The translations under genes were made by a program, and so were the position numbers. From Lactarius indigo (taxonomy: Eukaryota; Basidiomycota; Agaricomycetes; Russulales; Russulaceae), in the NCBI GenBank assembly GCA_025766275.1, contig JAFKAC010000136.1, forward strand, positions 62,001 to 126,000: 64,000 nucleotides of DNA. Reading direction: 5' to 3'. Every line of letters starts with the position of its first letter. Position 1 is the first letter of the stretch. Shown in pieces: positions 11,753-22,352 of this stretch. The notes beneath the pieces were generated by a model that searched no databases, had not been told where the DNA came from, and saw nothing but the letters and a program-made list of their open reading frames with translations.

Positions 11753-14700
11753 GAATTGATGGTGGACAAATTATTTGGCCAGAAGAAGGATTTTCTGAAC
11801 GCTTGAACCCAGCGGCCTGGGCTAGAGCATTAAAACTTAGTGTGTACAATAGCAAATTCCGATCTATGCGAATTCCAGTACTTTTCAAATCTACACACGT
11901 GACGGCCGAACGAAATGTCCTTGTCAACTCTGGAGCAACCGACAATTTCATAAGCATAAATCTCTTAAAACAACTAAGGATTGCTTGGCTCGAAACGGAA
12001 CGACCCATCAAAATATGGAACGTGGATGGAACCCATAATCAAGGTGGGGAAATCACCTCATTCACCGACCTAACCGTCAAAACAGGAGGAAGAACTCAGA
12101 ACCTCCGATTCCTCATCACAGACCTTGGGAATGATGAAGTTATCCTAGGATACCCCTGGTTCGCCGCTTTTGAACCAAAATTTCATTGGTGGGATGCTAC
12201 ACTTGATGAAGAGTTTCAACCGGTGGTAATCACCAGCCTTAATTTGTCAGACAAAGCCATGCCTATGGAAGCCACTATTAAGGCATTGGAGACATACCAA
12301 CTTGACGAATGGGCTTGGGAACAACTGGAAGGGGAAGAAGACCCCTACATCAGACTACGAAAAACAACAACGGCATCGGAATTGGCGCAACAAGAAGCGG
12401 CCAAAAAACCGCAAAAAACCTTCGAAGAACTTGTCCCTGAAGAATATCGCAGGCATAGCAAAGTTTTCAGTGAAAAAGCTTCCCAACGATTTCCCCCATC
12501 ATGAACGTGGGACCACACCATTGACCTTATTCCGAATGCCCCAGAAACCATGGACTGTAAAGTATATCCACTCACAATCCCCGAAACCGAGAAGCTGTCC
12601 GAATTTGTAACCAAACACTTGGAGAAGAAATACATTCAACCTTCAAAGTCCCCCTATGCGTCTCCCTTCTTCTTCATCAAAAAAAAGGACAGGAAACTGC
12701 GACTGGTACAAGACTATTGCCGCCTCAACAAACTCACAGTGAAAAATCACTATCCCCTTCCCTTGATCCCTGAACTTATCGATCGGATCCGAGAAGCATG
12801 GCTCTATTCTAAGCTCGATATCCAATGGGGATATAATAACATCCGAATCAAACCAGGAGATGAGTGGAAGGTGGCATTCAAAACTAATCAGGGACTATTC
12901 GAACCGCGAGTCATGTTCTTTGGCCTTACCAACTCCCCCAGCACCTTTCAGACTATGATGGACACCATATTCCAGGAACTGATATTGACCGGAGAAGTCA
13001 TCATCTACATGGATGATATCCTAATCGCAACGGCAGACGACCGAACCCACCATCGACGAGTCCTATACCGTGTCTTAGACCTATGCAATGAACACAACCT
13101 ATACATTAAACCAGAAAAATGTGTATTCGAGGTCTATGAAGTGGAGTATCTAGGCCTAATCATTGGACATGGCAAACTGCGAATGGACCCAGTAAAAGTA
13201 CAGGGCATACAGGACTGGAAAGCACCAAAATCCCTGAAAGAAGTACAAGCCTTCCTAGGCTTCTGCAACTTCTACTGACGATTCATAAGGGGATTCTCCA
13301 CGATAGCGAGACCACTCCACGACCTCACAAAGAAGGACGCTCCATGGGAATGGACGGAGGCCAGACAAAAGGTGTTCAATACCATCAAAGAGCAAATTAG
13401 TTCAGAACCCGTACTCCTATTCCCAAAACTAGACCAACCATTCGAGATTGAAGTAGACGCTTCTAGCTACGCATTAGGAGCGGTACTAAATCAAAAGGGA
13501 GAAGACCAGAAGACGCACCCAGTTGCATTCTATTCCAAGTTGCTGACAGAAGCAGAACATAATTATGATATCTATGACAGAGAGCTACTAGCCATCATCA
13601 AAGCCTTACGAACGTGGTGCACATACCTAGTTGGCTCCCCCCACCTGATAACTATTCACATGGACCACGCTAACCTCCAATACTGGAAGGAACCAAGAAA
13701 AATCAGCAGACGAGTAGCGTGAGAGTTTCAAGAGCTCTCTGAATACAACTTTGTACTCAAGCACATCCCTGGTACAAAAAATACCCAGGCAGACTCTTTG
13801 TCACGACAACCCGATTACAATGATGGGACAACAGATAACGACCATGTTATGGTACTACCAGAAGAGGTATTCCTGAAGATAACCCAGATGTCCATGCATG
13901 ACATGGACATATGGACTCAGATTACCCAAAATATGGAAGAATCCGCAGTACTCCCATGGGTTGAGCCCCACAACCTGAAGAAGCACAATGGCCTGTGGTG
14001 GAAAGGCGACGCCCTCGTTGTTGTGGGAAACAACGATCTTAAGCGGGGGGTAATCACCTTTTTCCACGATACCCCAAGCGCAGGACATCCGGGGATTGCA
14101 AATACCCTAGAACTAGTACGACGTGACTTCTGGTGGCCAAATATGCGAAAAGATGTAGAAGCCTACGTCAAGGGATGTGCTACTTGCCAAAGCAACAAAA
14201 TCAATCCTCACCGACAAAAACCACATCTATTCCCCATCACCACAGACCCATCAGCCGAACCTTTCGAAGTTGTAGCAATGGATTTCATAGTCAAACTCCC
14301 GCAATCAAATGGGTTTGATTCAATTCTCACCATCACTGATCATGACTGTTCGAAGGCAGCAATATTCATCCCCTGCAATGAAACCATAACGTCAGAAGGG
14401 GTGGCCAAACTTTATCTCCAGCACGTATATCCTCATTACAGCCTACCCTGTAAGATTATCTCCGACCGAGACCCCAGATTCGCATCCACCTTTATGAGGC
14501 AACTGTGCAAAACCCTGGGAATACAGCAAAATGTTTCATCTGCGTATCACCCCCAAACAGACGGGCAATCAGAACGCACCAACCAATGGTTGGAACAGTA
14601 CCTACAACATTGGTGTAACCTGCGACAAGACAACTGGGCAGAACTACTACCCATGGTGCAATTTGCACACAACTCTTGGACAAATACTGATGAACAGCAC

Positions 14701-15952
14701 ACATAGAGATCTTACTCACAGAGACAAAGTAGACTGTGGTGAGATAAGAAGGGTGGCTGGAAAGCAGCAACAGGAGTCAAGCAGTGGAAGCAAGAAGTAT
14801 CTGGCACACAACAGTGAGGAACTGATGTTACATTAGAGAGGAGGAGACATACCTGGCACACAACAGTGAGGAACTGATGTGGACCAGGAGCGTACAAGCC
14901 TACTACTTATACTATATAGGAGGGTGACACTACTACAAGGTGAGTAACAGGGTGTCACAGAGTACAAGGAACGCATTGTTCTACAACAGGACAAAGGAGT
15001 GTGTGCAAAGGGAACAAGGCGTACAAGAACAAGGAAAGTCCAGACCAAATGATATCATAGTGACATCATAATAAACATAGTGCTAAAAGAAGAACAAGAG
15101 ACGGAGTACAATGAAGAGTCCAGAGTAGTCTATACGATGTCATTGTACAGTGATGTCATACATGACGCAATGATAAGTGCTAGATTGTACAGATCAGAAG
15201 TAAGTAATCTACATGTCCAATTAATCTAATCTAAAGCAGTCCATGCTGCAAGTCCAGTCTGTACGAGCTGCTAAGTGCGCAAGGGTCACTTATCAACAAA
15301 TACCACGACCAAACACTCCCCATTCTCGCTTATCATGGGGTGGGAACCACAAACAACGTGGACACCCAAACCGTCAAACAGCCCGACAGTGGACCAACGA
15401 TTGGAAGATTTGTTGGTACTCAGACAACATGCCCAAGATAGCATCAATCACACACAACACCTCATGGCGCAACGAGGAAAAACGGGGTTCACACCTTATC
15501 AACAAGAGGACCAAGTATGGTTAGAAGGGACAAACCTCCATACCTTCTACCCCACAAGTAAACTTGCCCCAAAAAGATACGGACCCTTCAAAATTACTAG
15601 GGTCCTATCAGACGTTTCCTACGAACTGGAACTTCCAGCATCATGGAAGATCCACCCTGTGTTCCATGTGAACCTTCTCACGCCATACAAGGAAATGGAG
15701 ATGCACAGCACGAATTATACCCGACCCCCACCTGACCTTATCGAAGGAGAAGAAGAGTATGAGGTAGAACAAATCGAAGACGCCCAGGAACGAGGAAGAG
15801 GGCGCAAACTCCACTACCTAGTTAAGTGGAAAGGATTCCCACCAAGTAACAACACATGGGAACCCGCAACCAACATGACCCATGCCACAGACGTCATCAG
15901 GGACTATTACAGACGATACCCATCCGCCAAAAGGGCTGGACGAACGATATAA
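11749..15952 (+). pseudogene. Gypsy-1 pol polyprotein, split by a solo LTR
   Basis: The order is protease, reverse transcriptase, RNase H, integrase, chromodomain. The protease motif reads VNSGATDNF: the catalytic Asp of the family D-S-G has become Asn. Reverse transcriptase has YMDDIL (about 13010). RNase H starts at EIEVDASSYALGAV. Integrase has an HHCC zinc site (HDTPSAGHPG...CATC), then MDFI, SDRDPRF and SERTNQ for the D,D,E triad. The chromodomain has YLVKWKGFPPSNNTWEP (about 15820). The frame holds across the whole pol once the insertion at 14688-15298 plus its 5-bp duplication is skipped. Three TGA codons interrupt it (12502, 13276, 13720), each fitting a former CGA. Confidence 0.93.
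14688..15298 (-). mobile_element. Solo Copia LTR (family L), inserted in Gypsy-1 integrase
   Basis: The LTR is 611 bp and reads TGTTGATAAGTGACC to TTCATCA on the minus strand. It is flanked by the perfect 5-bp duplication AATAC (14683-14687 and 15299-15303). It matches the LTRs at 17945, 21357, 22723 and 23454 and the fragment at 20955. A solo LTR is left when the two LTRs of a full element recombine. The insertion interrupts the integrase C-terminal side. Confidence 0.95.
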
Positions 15953-15991
15953 AGTAAAGAACAATTGTCCCAATAGTTCCCCAGCCCCCCA

Positions 15992-16180
15992 ATGACCGAT
16001 ACACCAATCTCCAACACCACCCTTGTCCACATCCTCAGTAACCCCCAACTTGAAGCCACCCTCAAACAAGGGATCGTCACCATCGACCTTTCAGACATCC
16101 CCCGACTATCACCACCACCTTCCCCCCAATCCACCATGACCATCGACCCCGTCCCCATCATACCCCGAACTCCAGAATGA
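15992..16180 (+). CDS. Short Pro/Ser-rich ORF leading into ORF3 of Gypsy-1
   Basis: A 62-codon frame begins 40 bases after the pol stop and ends at TGA 16178-16180, which overlaps the ATG of ORF3 (ATGA at 16177-16180). It is rich in Pro, Ser and Thr and has no domain I recognise. It may be the N-terminal part of ORF3, displaced by a 1-base indel, rather than a separate protein. Confidence 0.4.
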   Translation: MTDTPISNTTLVHILSNPQLEATLKQGIVTIDLSDIPRLSPPPSPQSTMTIDPVPIIPRTPE

Positions 16181-17346
16181 GAACCAGGAGAACTCACCCC
16201 ATCAACGCCAGAGGAAGGACAATACTCCCCCACACCTCCTCCCAGGCAACCATCCACTCCCCTCCCGAACCACTGGCACCTTCGCCACTGTCCTCCTCAC
16301 CCTCTACCCCGCCACCACCACTCGAACCTTTCACCCCAGTCCGCATCCATACCCCTATTGACTATGACCGGCCTGACTCCCCGTCTGAAGACACTGACGA
16401 CCCTGGCGCCCCCTTCTTTCCAAATATACAAGGCACCCCAAAGTTCTACCCATTACAGATCCCGCTACCTGACGGTGGATCTAATACGGTGAAGTATATT
16501 TACTATCACAAAGGATTCACCGAGGTAGTAGGAACGATGGGCGCCCGGCAACCACACTATGGAGAGACAGTTTACCTCTCATCACTTAGGCCTAATATCT
16601 CAGCACCCCCCTTCACCGCCGAACAGCTTCAGTTCTTTGACCCTCACGACATCCGTGCTTGCGCCTTAGACGAAACCCTCATCGAGCTCAACTCCCCACA
16701 CCTTATGGCTGAAGTCACTAGGCTGTGCACAGGGCTCCTCACACTCAAGGAGATTGACGAAAAATGTGAGAAACTAGAAGAGGACGTGCACAAACTCAGA
16801 TCAGAGCAACTCACAGTGGACCTAATGCTAGCCAGCACTAAAAGACGGCTTCAGTACGTGGTGGCCCTTGCCACTATCGGCAATGAATATGCACGAATGA
16901 TGGCACTACCAGCCCCGCTCCAACATTCACACTACACCATTCCCTTCTCCCCACGACGGGGAGGACCACTAGAATTCCCCCGCCTTGCCAACAAACCCCA
17001 TCGACGACGCTGCTACCATTGCAATAGTCCCCACCATCTCATACGCAACTGCCCCACCAGACCACGACCAGCATGTCGACACTGCCAAAGTCAGGAACAC
17101 CAATCGTACCGGTGTATCTTTCGCCACGCAGGGATGGTCACTGAAGTCATCACTACCTCCCAAGCAGACGAACGCATTTGGCAAGCAGTGGCCACCGAGG
17201 CGACCACTTCCTTTACCGTCCCAGAACCGCCGACAGTCGCAGCCAAAACTCAAGGGAGGTGGTGCGGACGATGCTTTTGCACCAACACTGATCACGATGA
17301 GATTCGATGCCCCCAGTATGAGATGTGTCGTAAGTGTGGGTGCTGA
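16177..17346 (+). pseudogene. Gypsy-1 ORF3: coiled coil plus tandem zinc knuckles downstream of pol
   Basis: This is a 389-codon frame after pol, where most chromoviruses have no gene. From the N-terminus it has a Pro/Ser-rich stretch, then a module with EVVGTMGARQPHYG (about residue 125). A charged helical segment with a likely coiled coil follows (LKEIDEKCEKLEEDVHKL), then ASTKRRLQ. Zinc-binding clusters come next: CYHCNSPHHLIRNC, CRHCQSQEHQSYRC and CGRCFCTNTDHDEIRC. A fourth cluster beginning CRKCGC is cut by TGA at 17344-17346, although matching residues continue past it (GPLFFLKTHHC). Gypsy-2 carries the same gene at 32196-33523. Zinc knuckles of this type usually bind nucleic acid; the role of this protein is unknown to me. 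Confidence 0.8.
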
Positions 17347-17474
17347 GGACCCCTCTTTTTCCTCAAAACCCACCACTGTCGACTCGACATCTCTCCGTGG
17401 CCAGAGAATGACCTCGACGCTGACATCTACGACCTTGTTGACCCGGAGTGCTGAAGTCGAGGCATCTTCAGGCC

Positions 17475-17488
17475 AAGACAGGGGGTAA
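17475..17488 (+). promoter_or_regulatory. Gypsy-1 polypurine tract
   Basis: The purine-rich AAGACAGGGGGTAA abuts the first base of the 3' LTR, the usual place for the plus-strand DNA primer in LTR retrotransposons. Confidence 0.75.
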
Positions 17489-18679
17489 TGTTACGATTTT
17501 CTTGGACTTGTCCTTTCACATATCACTGTTCCCTTCCCTATACTATACGAGCCCTGTACGACTACACGAACTTTACGATTATCCAGTTTCTACCGCGCGC
17601 CCTACTTATTGATGCTCCCTTCTGATAAAGTTCGACATGTGCTAGTTTCCATTGTGTTCTCAATCACACGCAACTCCATGTGATTTGCCTTTATTCCCAG
17701 TACGACTTCCCTTTGTTCCCCTTTATGTCTCTCCCCTTGTCCCAAGAACAGCGATGGCGCCATCTGTTTGTAGTCGCCATACTGACACTTATCTATTTAA
17801 ACCTAGTCCTATCTAGCTTGTACGGTAGACTAGACTTCTTGTGTAATACTACACTTGAACGCCTTCATGCCCTCCATTGTCTTGTGAACCCCTTGCCTTT
17901 GCTAGACCTTCGAGTCTTAGCACTCCTCTATGATCCAAGTGACTTGTTGATAAGTGACCCTTGCGCACTTAGCGGCTCGTACGGACCGGACTTGCAGCAT
18001 GGACTGCTTTAGATTAGATATATAGGACTTGTAGATTAGATACTGTTTTGATCTGTACAATCTATTACTTATCATTGCGTCACCTATGACATCATGTACT
18101 ATGACATCATGCGGACTCCTCTGGACTTGTCATTGTACTACGTCTTTGTTCTTCCTTTAGATATACCTTTATTGTGATGTCATTATGATATCATCTTAGT
18201 CTGGACCCTTCTTGTTCTATACGCCTTGTTCTCCATATGCACACTCCTTTGTCCTGTTGTAGAACAATGCGCTCCTTGTATTCTGTGACCTATAGTTACT
18301 TCCCTTGTACTAGTGTCACGGCTCTGTACAGTATAAGTAGACTGCTTGTACGCCCTGGTCCACATCAGTTCTCTCACTGCTGTGTGCCAGGTATGTCTTC
18401 TCCTCTGTAATACCATTATCAGTTCTCTCACTGCTGTGTGCCAGTTTACTTCTGCTTCACCTGCAAAACTTCCCCTCTGCTGCTTACCAGTTGCTACCTC
18501 TATCTCACCACAGTACTTTGTTCCACTGTGAGTATAGGTTCCATCTTGCTGTTCATCATGACTAACGTCCTTGTGGTCCTTGTTCATCATTCTACTGAAA
18601 CCAAGCCTTTGAGCTTGTGTTACCGTGATCCAACTGACTCAGTACAGGTTGTACCCAACACCCCTGTAGTGGCGTTACA
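17489..18679 (+). repeat. Gypsy-1 3' LTR, interrupted by a solo Copia LTR
   Basis: Starts TGTTACGATTTTC and ends GGCGTTACA. Its 1191 bp minus the 614-bp insertion and 5-bp target duplication leave 572 bp, identical in length to the 5' LTR. The interruption is at 17945-18558. Confidence 0.93.
17945..18558 (+). mobile_element. Solo Copia LTR (family L) inside the Gypsy-1 3' LTR
   Basis: The LTR is 614 bp, from TGTTGATAAGTGACC to TTCATCA, with a perfect TGACT duplication on each side (17940-17944, 18559-18563). The host LTR sequence resumes exactly where the uninterrupted 5' LTR predicts. It contains a TATAAGTAG promoter-like stretch at about 18330. Confidence 0.96.
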
Positions 18680-18713
18680 GCATGGAGGCTTGAACGTGGG
18701 CGAGTTCCACAGC

Positions 18714-19895
18714 TCACATCTCAAAGTGGTGCAACATGTGGGCTTTGAGTAGTTCCACAGAAATGGAGTTGTCTACAAGGGCAGGGGTTAGCCCGTCGTG
18801 AACCACAGGATGTGACATCTTCACATTCAGCAAGAGAAAAAGTAGGCCCAAGCAATGGATGTCTATGTGGCCAATACTTTCAATGCAATATATGAGGTTG
18901 CGGTAAGTTGTCATAGCCACCTCAAATTTTATGGGATCGTCGTCAAACATGATGCTCATCAGTTTCTGGATGAGCTGTAGCTGCATCATGCCGCTGCACT
19001 TCTTGTGCCGTGCACGCAGGGAGCAGAAGGCCTCAGTGGAGGTTGCACAGGTTGCGATGTGTAGTATCTCCATGGAGTACATGTGGGTCTGCATGTAGCC
19101 CAGGATCATGCGGTCATTGCCATTCCAGTATCGATGGTTGAGGGGTTCGGTTGCCTTGTCGGGGCAAGACAGCAGCCCAAGTGGGTACTCGTTGAGCTGG
19201 GACATCGCCAGTGTGTGGAGCAAGAAATGTGACCATTCCAGCCAGTTTCCAGTGGATAGGGAAAGCTTGAGCTCTGATGGCCACACAGGCAGGCCTGCCA
19301 ACGATTCGTGCCTGATCGTGCCAGATGTCGTGGGCATGGCAGGGTTTGTTGCTGCACATGTCATCTGAACAGTCGGTCAGGGTACTGTGGGAGCTGCCAT
19401 GCATTGGGGGGTGGCAGATGTGCGATGGCTGCGATGGCTGCGGGAGCTCCTGGGGCCAGACTGACACGGAGATGACTGCATACTTTCAGATGATGAGGGT
19501 GATTCAGAGTCCAGGCTGTGGGATTGACAAGGTCAGTGGTGTGAGTGGATGGCCTGCAGTTGTGGGGGTACATATGGGCACATAAGTCCATCAGATGACT
19601 CATGCGTGCGTGCCTGGCAGTACTCATGAGGAGGAGTGTCTCAGGATATTGTGATGAAGTGTTGTCTGGGAGGCAGTGGAGTCGATGGGGCAACCGGCGG
19701 TGTTAGGGACATCGACGAGTCATGGCAGTCTCTGGGGGCTGAGCTGGGGACGGTATGCCTCAAATGTGATGTTGAATCAATGTTGACGTGCTGGGAGTTA
19801 TTATCATTATCAGTGTTTGATTCTTCGATTGGGGGGAGTTTGGAAAGACTTGTTAAGGAGCTTGGGACAGACCAGGGGTTTGTTTCAACAGACAT
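18714..19895 (-). pseudogene. Copia-like gag, frame-shifted
   Basis: The clearest part is 18714-19364, with LKLSLSTGNWLEWSHFLL and a pattern of spaced hydrophobic and aromatic residues typical of Copia gag (UBN2/gag-pre families): HRYWNGNDRMILGYM, then ATSTEAFCSLRARH. Frames at 19361-19895 on the same strand appear to hold its N-terminal, Ser/Thr/Pro-rich part in other frames. The C-terminus and all of pol are missing, cut close to the Gypsy-1 right end. The element is separate from the L-family LTRs as far as I can tell. Confidence 0.7.
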
Positions 19896-20135
19896 GGTGA
19901 GGCGAATGATATTCTGACTGATTCTAAAGGCGAAGACAGGAGATGAGATGATTGCAAGACGACGACAATAATGGTGCGATTCTGTAAGACGATATGATCA
20001 CGAGACAACTTTGGCACTGATCACAAGACAACTTTGGGAGAAGACGAATGCAAGGGGGGATTGACAAGCGGTAGATGGGGAAAACACCAGTCTGAGGGGT
20101 CCAGGAAAATCGGCAGGTCGCAGCTAGAGACCCGC

Positions 20136-20148
20136 AGGGCCCATAACC
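20136..20148 (-). promoter_or_regulatory. Primer-binding site for the Copia-like gag element
   Basis: The minus strand reads GGTTATGGGCCCT, which complements the anticodon arm of initiator tRNA-Met (GGGCUCAUAACC) with one G-U pair. This half-tRNA priming is known from Copia-type elements. A candidate LTR end (GATCTCA) lies three bases upstream on the minus strand, and gag follows downstream. A second copy of the same site is at 22341-22352. Confidence 0.6.
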
Positions 20149-20251
20149 TTTTGAGATCCTAATACAACCCTCAGTATGTGGGAGCAGGCGAACTTCGATT
20201 ATTGATTACAAACCTAATACAACTGAGGCGGGTTATTAATACAAACTTTAC

Positions 20252-20749
20252 TGTTATGGTACGGACTCATACACGACTCATGACTGGTTATGACTACGGT
20301 CTGGTATTGATATTAGTCATGGACTCTTACATCATATCAGTCAGCATAGTAGTTCGCATGTGATTGTGACTCATGTATGACTCATTCCTAGGATAGCTGT
20401 ACTAGGGTTCGAGCTAGTTATGCTACTGGTTTCCATTTGTTCTAGTGGCGCTTTAAAGCCCACGTGTATTTGTATAAGTAGTCACTCTAGAAGACCAAGA
20501 GTCCCCATCTTGGTCTTCTTCAATCCACCACTTGACTTGTCTTTTGCCTGCCTTAGTCTCGGACTAAGTGTGCCTCCACTCGTATCCACTAAAGGATACT
20601 TCTCTTCCATCCTTTTACTGCAGCGTGTGCCAGTAGTGCCCCTGTTCAGCTTGTGTTGGGTTGACACGAGGTCCCCATTCACCCATCTTCGCTAAGTCAA
20701 TTACACCTGTCTTAAGTCCAAGTCAGACTGACGCCAGTGGAGCGTAACA
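20252..20749 (+). mobile_element. Solo LTR of a third Gypsy-like family
   Basis: The LTR is 498 bp, starting TGTTATGGTACGG and ending GCGTAACA, flanked by the perfect duplication TTTAC (20247-20251, 20750-20754). The termini resemble those of Gypsy-2 (TGTTATG...GCGTAACA) but the interior differs. TTGTATAAGTAG near 20470 may be its TATA region. It interrupts DNA upstream of the Copia-like gag. Confidence 0.9.
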
Positions 20750-20954
20750 TTTACAGTAGTATGGACGATGTGAAAACTTACCCCTCAGTATGCAGGAGCT
20801 GGCGAACTGAGGGGTTGAAACGGTAAACTACGAGATATTATAGTGGCTGTTGTTTATGAATTTCTGTAACCAAATACTGTCCAAAATGTCCAATAGTCAT
20901 TCTGGAATCGAGTCATCACATGATGTATTCCTCAGCCCCCCTTGCAGCACAACA

Positions 20955-21309
20955 TGTAACACAAGTCATGTACTACAAGGTAGTTATTGTTCTACAAACG
21001 GACAAAGGAGTGGACATTCTGAGAACAAGGACAGAAAGAACAAGGAGAGTCCAGAAGTAAATGATATCATAGTGACATCATAATAAGGATAGACCTAAAG
21101 GAGAACAAAGAAAGATACAAGAACATGTAGTACAATGGATAGTCTGGATATGTCCATATGATGTCATTGTACATGATGTCATAGGTAAAGAAGTCCAAGA
21201 TTGTACAGATCAAATCTAATCTAAAGTGGTCCTAATTAATCTACAGCAGTCCATATCTGTAAGTCCAGTCGGTTAGAGCCACTAAGTGCGCAAGGGTCAC
21301 TTATCAACA
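20955..21309 (-). mobile_element. Truncated Copia LTR (family L)
   Basis: This is about the first 355 bp of the LTR, in minus orientation; its TGTTGATAAG start is at 21309. The 3' half is missing. It stands head to head with the plus-strand LTR at 21357, separated by 47 bp, so the two form a large inverted repeat. Confidence 0.85.
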
Positions 21310-21356
21310 AGAGCCATCAAACACAGGGACAAGAGCAGTAAGTTGTGAGGACATAG

Positions 21357-21972
21357 TGTTGATAAGTGACCCTTGCGCACTTAGTGGCTCTAATGGACCA
21401 GACTTACAGATACAGACTGCTGTAGATTAATTAGAACCGCTTTAGATTAGATTTAATCTGTACAATCTAGGACTTCTATGACATCACTGTACAATGACAT
21501 CATATGGACTACTTCCGGACTTTTCATTGTACTACGCATTCTTGTATCTTTCTTTGTTCTGCTTTAGGTCTATCCTTATTATGATGTCACTATGATATCA
21601 TTTACTTCTAGACTCTCCTTGTTCCTTTCTGTCCTTGTTCTCAGAACATCCACTCCTTTGTCTGTTTGTAGAACAATAACTATCTTGTAGTACCTGACTT
21701 GTGTTACATCCCTTGTATAGTGTCACTCCCAGAAAGTGTATAAGTAGAGTACCATGTACACTCCTGGTCCACATCAGTTCTCACTGCTTGTGTGCCAGGT
21801 AAGCTCCCTCTTCTCCACTGTAATACCAATCATCAGTTCTCACTGCTTGTGTGCCAGACACTATCTTGCTTCACCTGCTAAGACCTCCCTCTGCTGCTAT
21901 CCAGTTGCCACTTGTATCTCACCACAGTCTACTTTGTCACTGTGAGTACAGGTCTGTCTTTGCTGTCCATCA
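21357..21972 (+). mobile_element. Solo Copia LTR (family L)
   Basis: The LTR is 616 bp, from TGTTGATAAG to TCCATCA, flanked by the perfect duplication CATAG (21352-21356, 21973-21977). It is the same family as the copies at 14688, 17945, 22723 and 23454. A TATAAGTAG stretch is present near 21740. Confidence 0.94.
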
Positions 21973-21977
21973 CATAG

Positions 21978-22340
21978 ATGGTGATAAATCTGTTGGCTTT
22001 AAGAACATCAGTATCAGAGTTTCATCATAATACTGAGTGAGATAATAAAGCCAGCATTAATCCATTCGACTACAGAGCAAACTCTGCAGACTTTGGTCTT
22101 TGGAGACTACCATAGTCTATGCCAAAAGAACTGCTCAACCATGTCAACATTGGACAGTGGGCCAAGTATGTGTACTCCTCTAGAGTACAATACTGGGTCT
22201 GTTATGAACCAGGGCACCTTCCAGGGTCTGTTTGCTGTATCTCATAACAAATCTGTTCTTCCATAGGAGATACAGATAGTAGGAGTGTGCCACCACTGGA
22301 TGCTACTTCATCAAGAAGTGCAACAGCAAGCCCTGTAACA
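21978..22340 (-). other. Leader of a second Copia-like element, no ORF
   Basis: This DNA lies directly downstream (minus strand) of the primer-binding site at 22341-22352, so it is probably the untranslated leader of that element, cut off by the solo LTR at 21357. An inverted pair TGTTATGA/TCATAACA brackets about 50 bp at 22199-22249. I see no coding frame. Confidence 0.4.
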
Positions 22341-22352
22341 GGGCCCATAACC
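22341..22352 (-). promoter_or_regulatory. Primer-binding site, initiator tRNA-Met half type
   Basis: The minus strand reads GGTTATGGGCCC immediately after an LTR end CAACA. It is the same site as at 20136-20148. Confidence 0.6.

Larger units (their letters stand above)
9567..18679 (+). mobile_element. Gypsy-1: chromodomain LTR retrotransposon (chromovirus)
   Basis: The element runs LTR, gag, pol (protease, reverse transcriptase, RNase H, integrase, chromodomain), a third ORF, polypurine tract, LTR. Both LTRs begin TGTTACG, end TACA and are 572 bp long once the nested insertion in the 3' copy is set aside. Two solo Copia LTRs of one family are inserted: one in the integrase (14688-15298, minus) and one in the 3' LTR (17945-18558, plus). 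I see no matching 5-bp target duplication at the outer ends (CCCAG on the left, GCATG on the right), so the flanks may have recombined. Decay is by substitution: gag, pol and ORF3 stay in frame but are interrupted by TGA codons. Confidence 0.95.

Noticed and set aside
10883..13722. TGA read as a sense codon (recoding) in Gypsy-1
   Set aside because: Gypsy-2 has Arg codons at matching sites, Trp is encoded by TGG throughout, and NLR B uses TGA as a normal stop; CGA decay is simpler.
9567..18679. Gypsy-1 inserted into the Copia-like gag at 18714
   Set aside because: Gag ends near the right LTR, but no gag continuation appears left of 9567 and the flanking 5-mers differ (CCCAG, GCATG).
22199..22249. 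Small MITE bounded by TGTTATGA/TCATAACA
   Set aside because: Only 8-bp inverted ends around 35 bp, no target duplication; could be a chance hairpin in the element leader.
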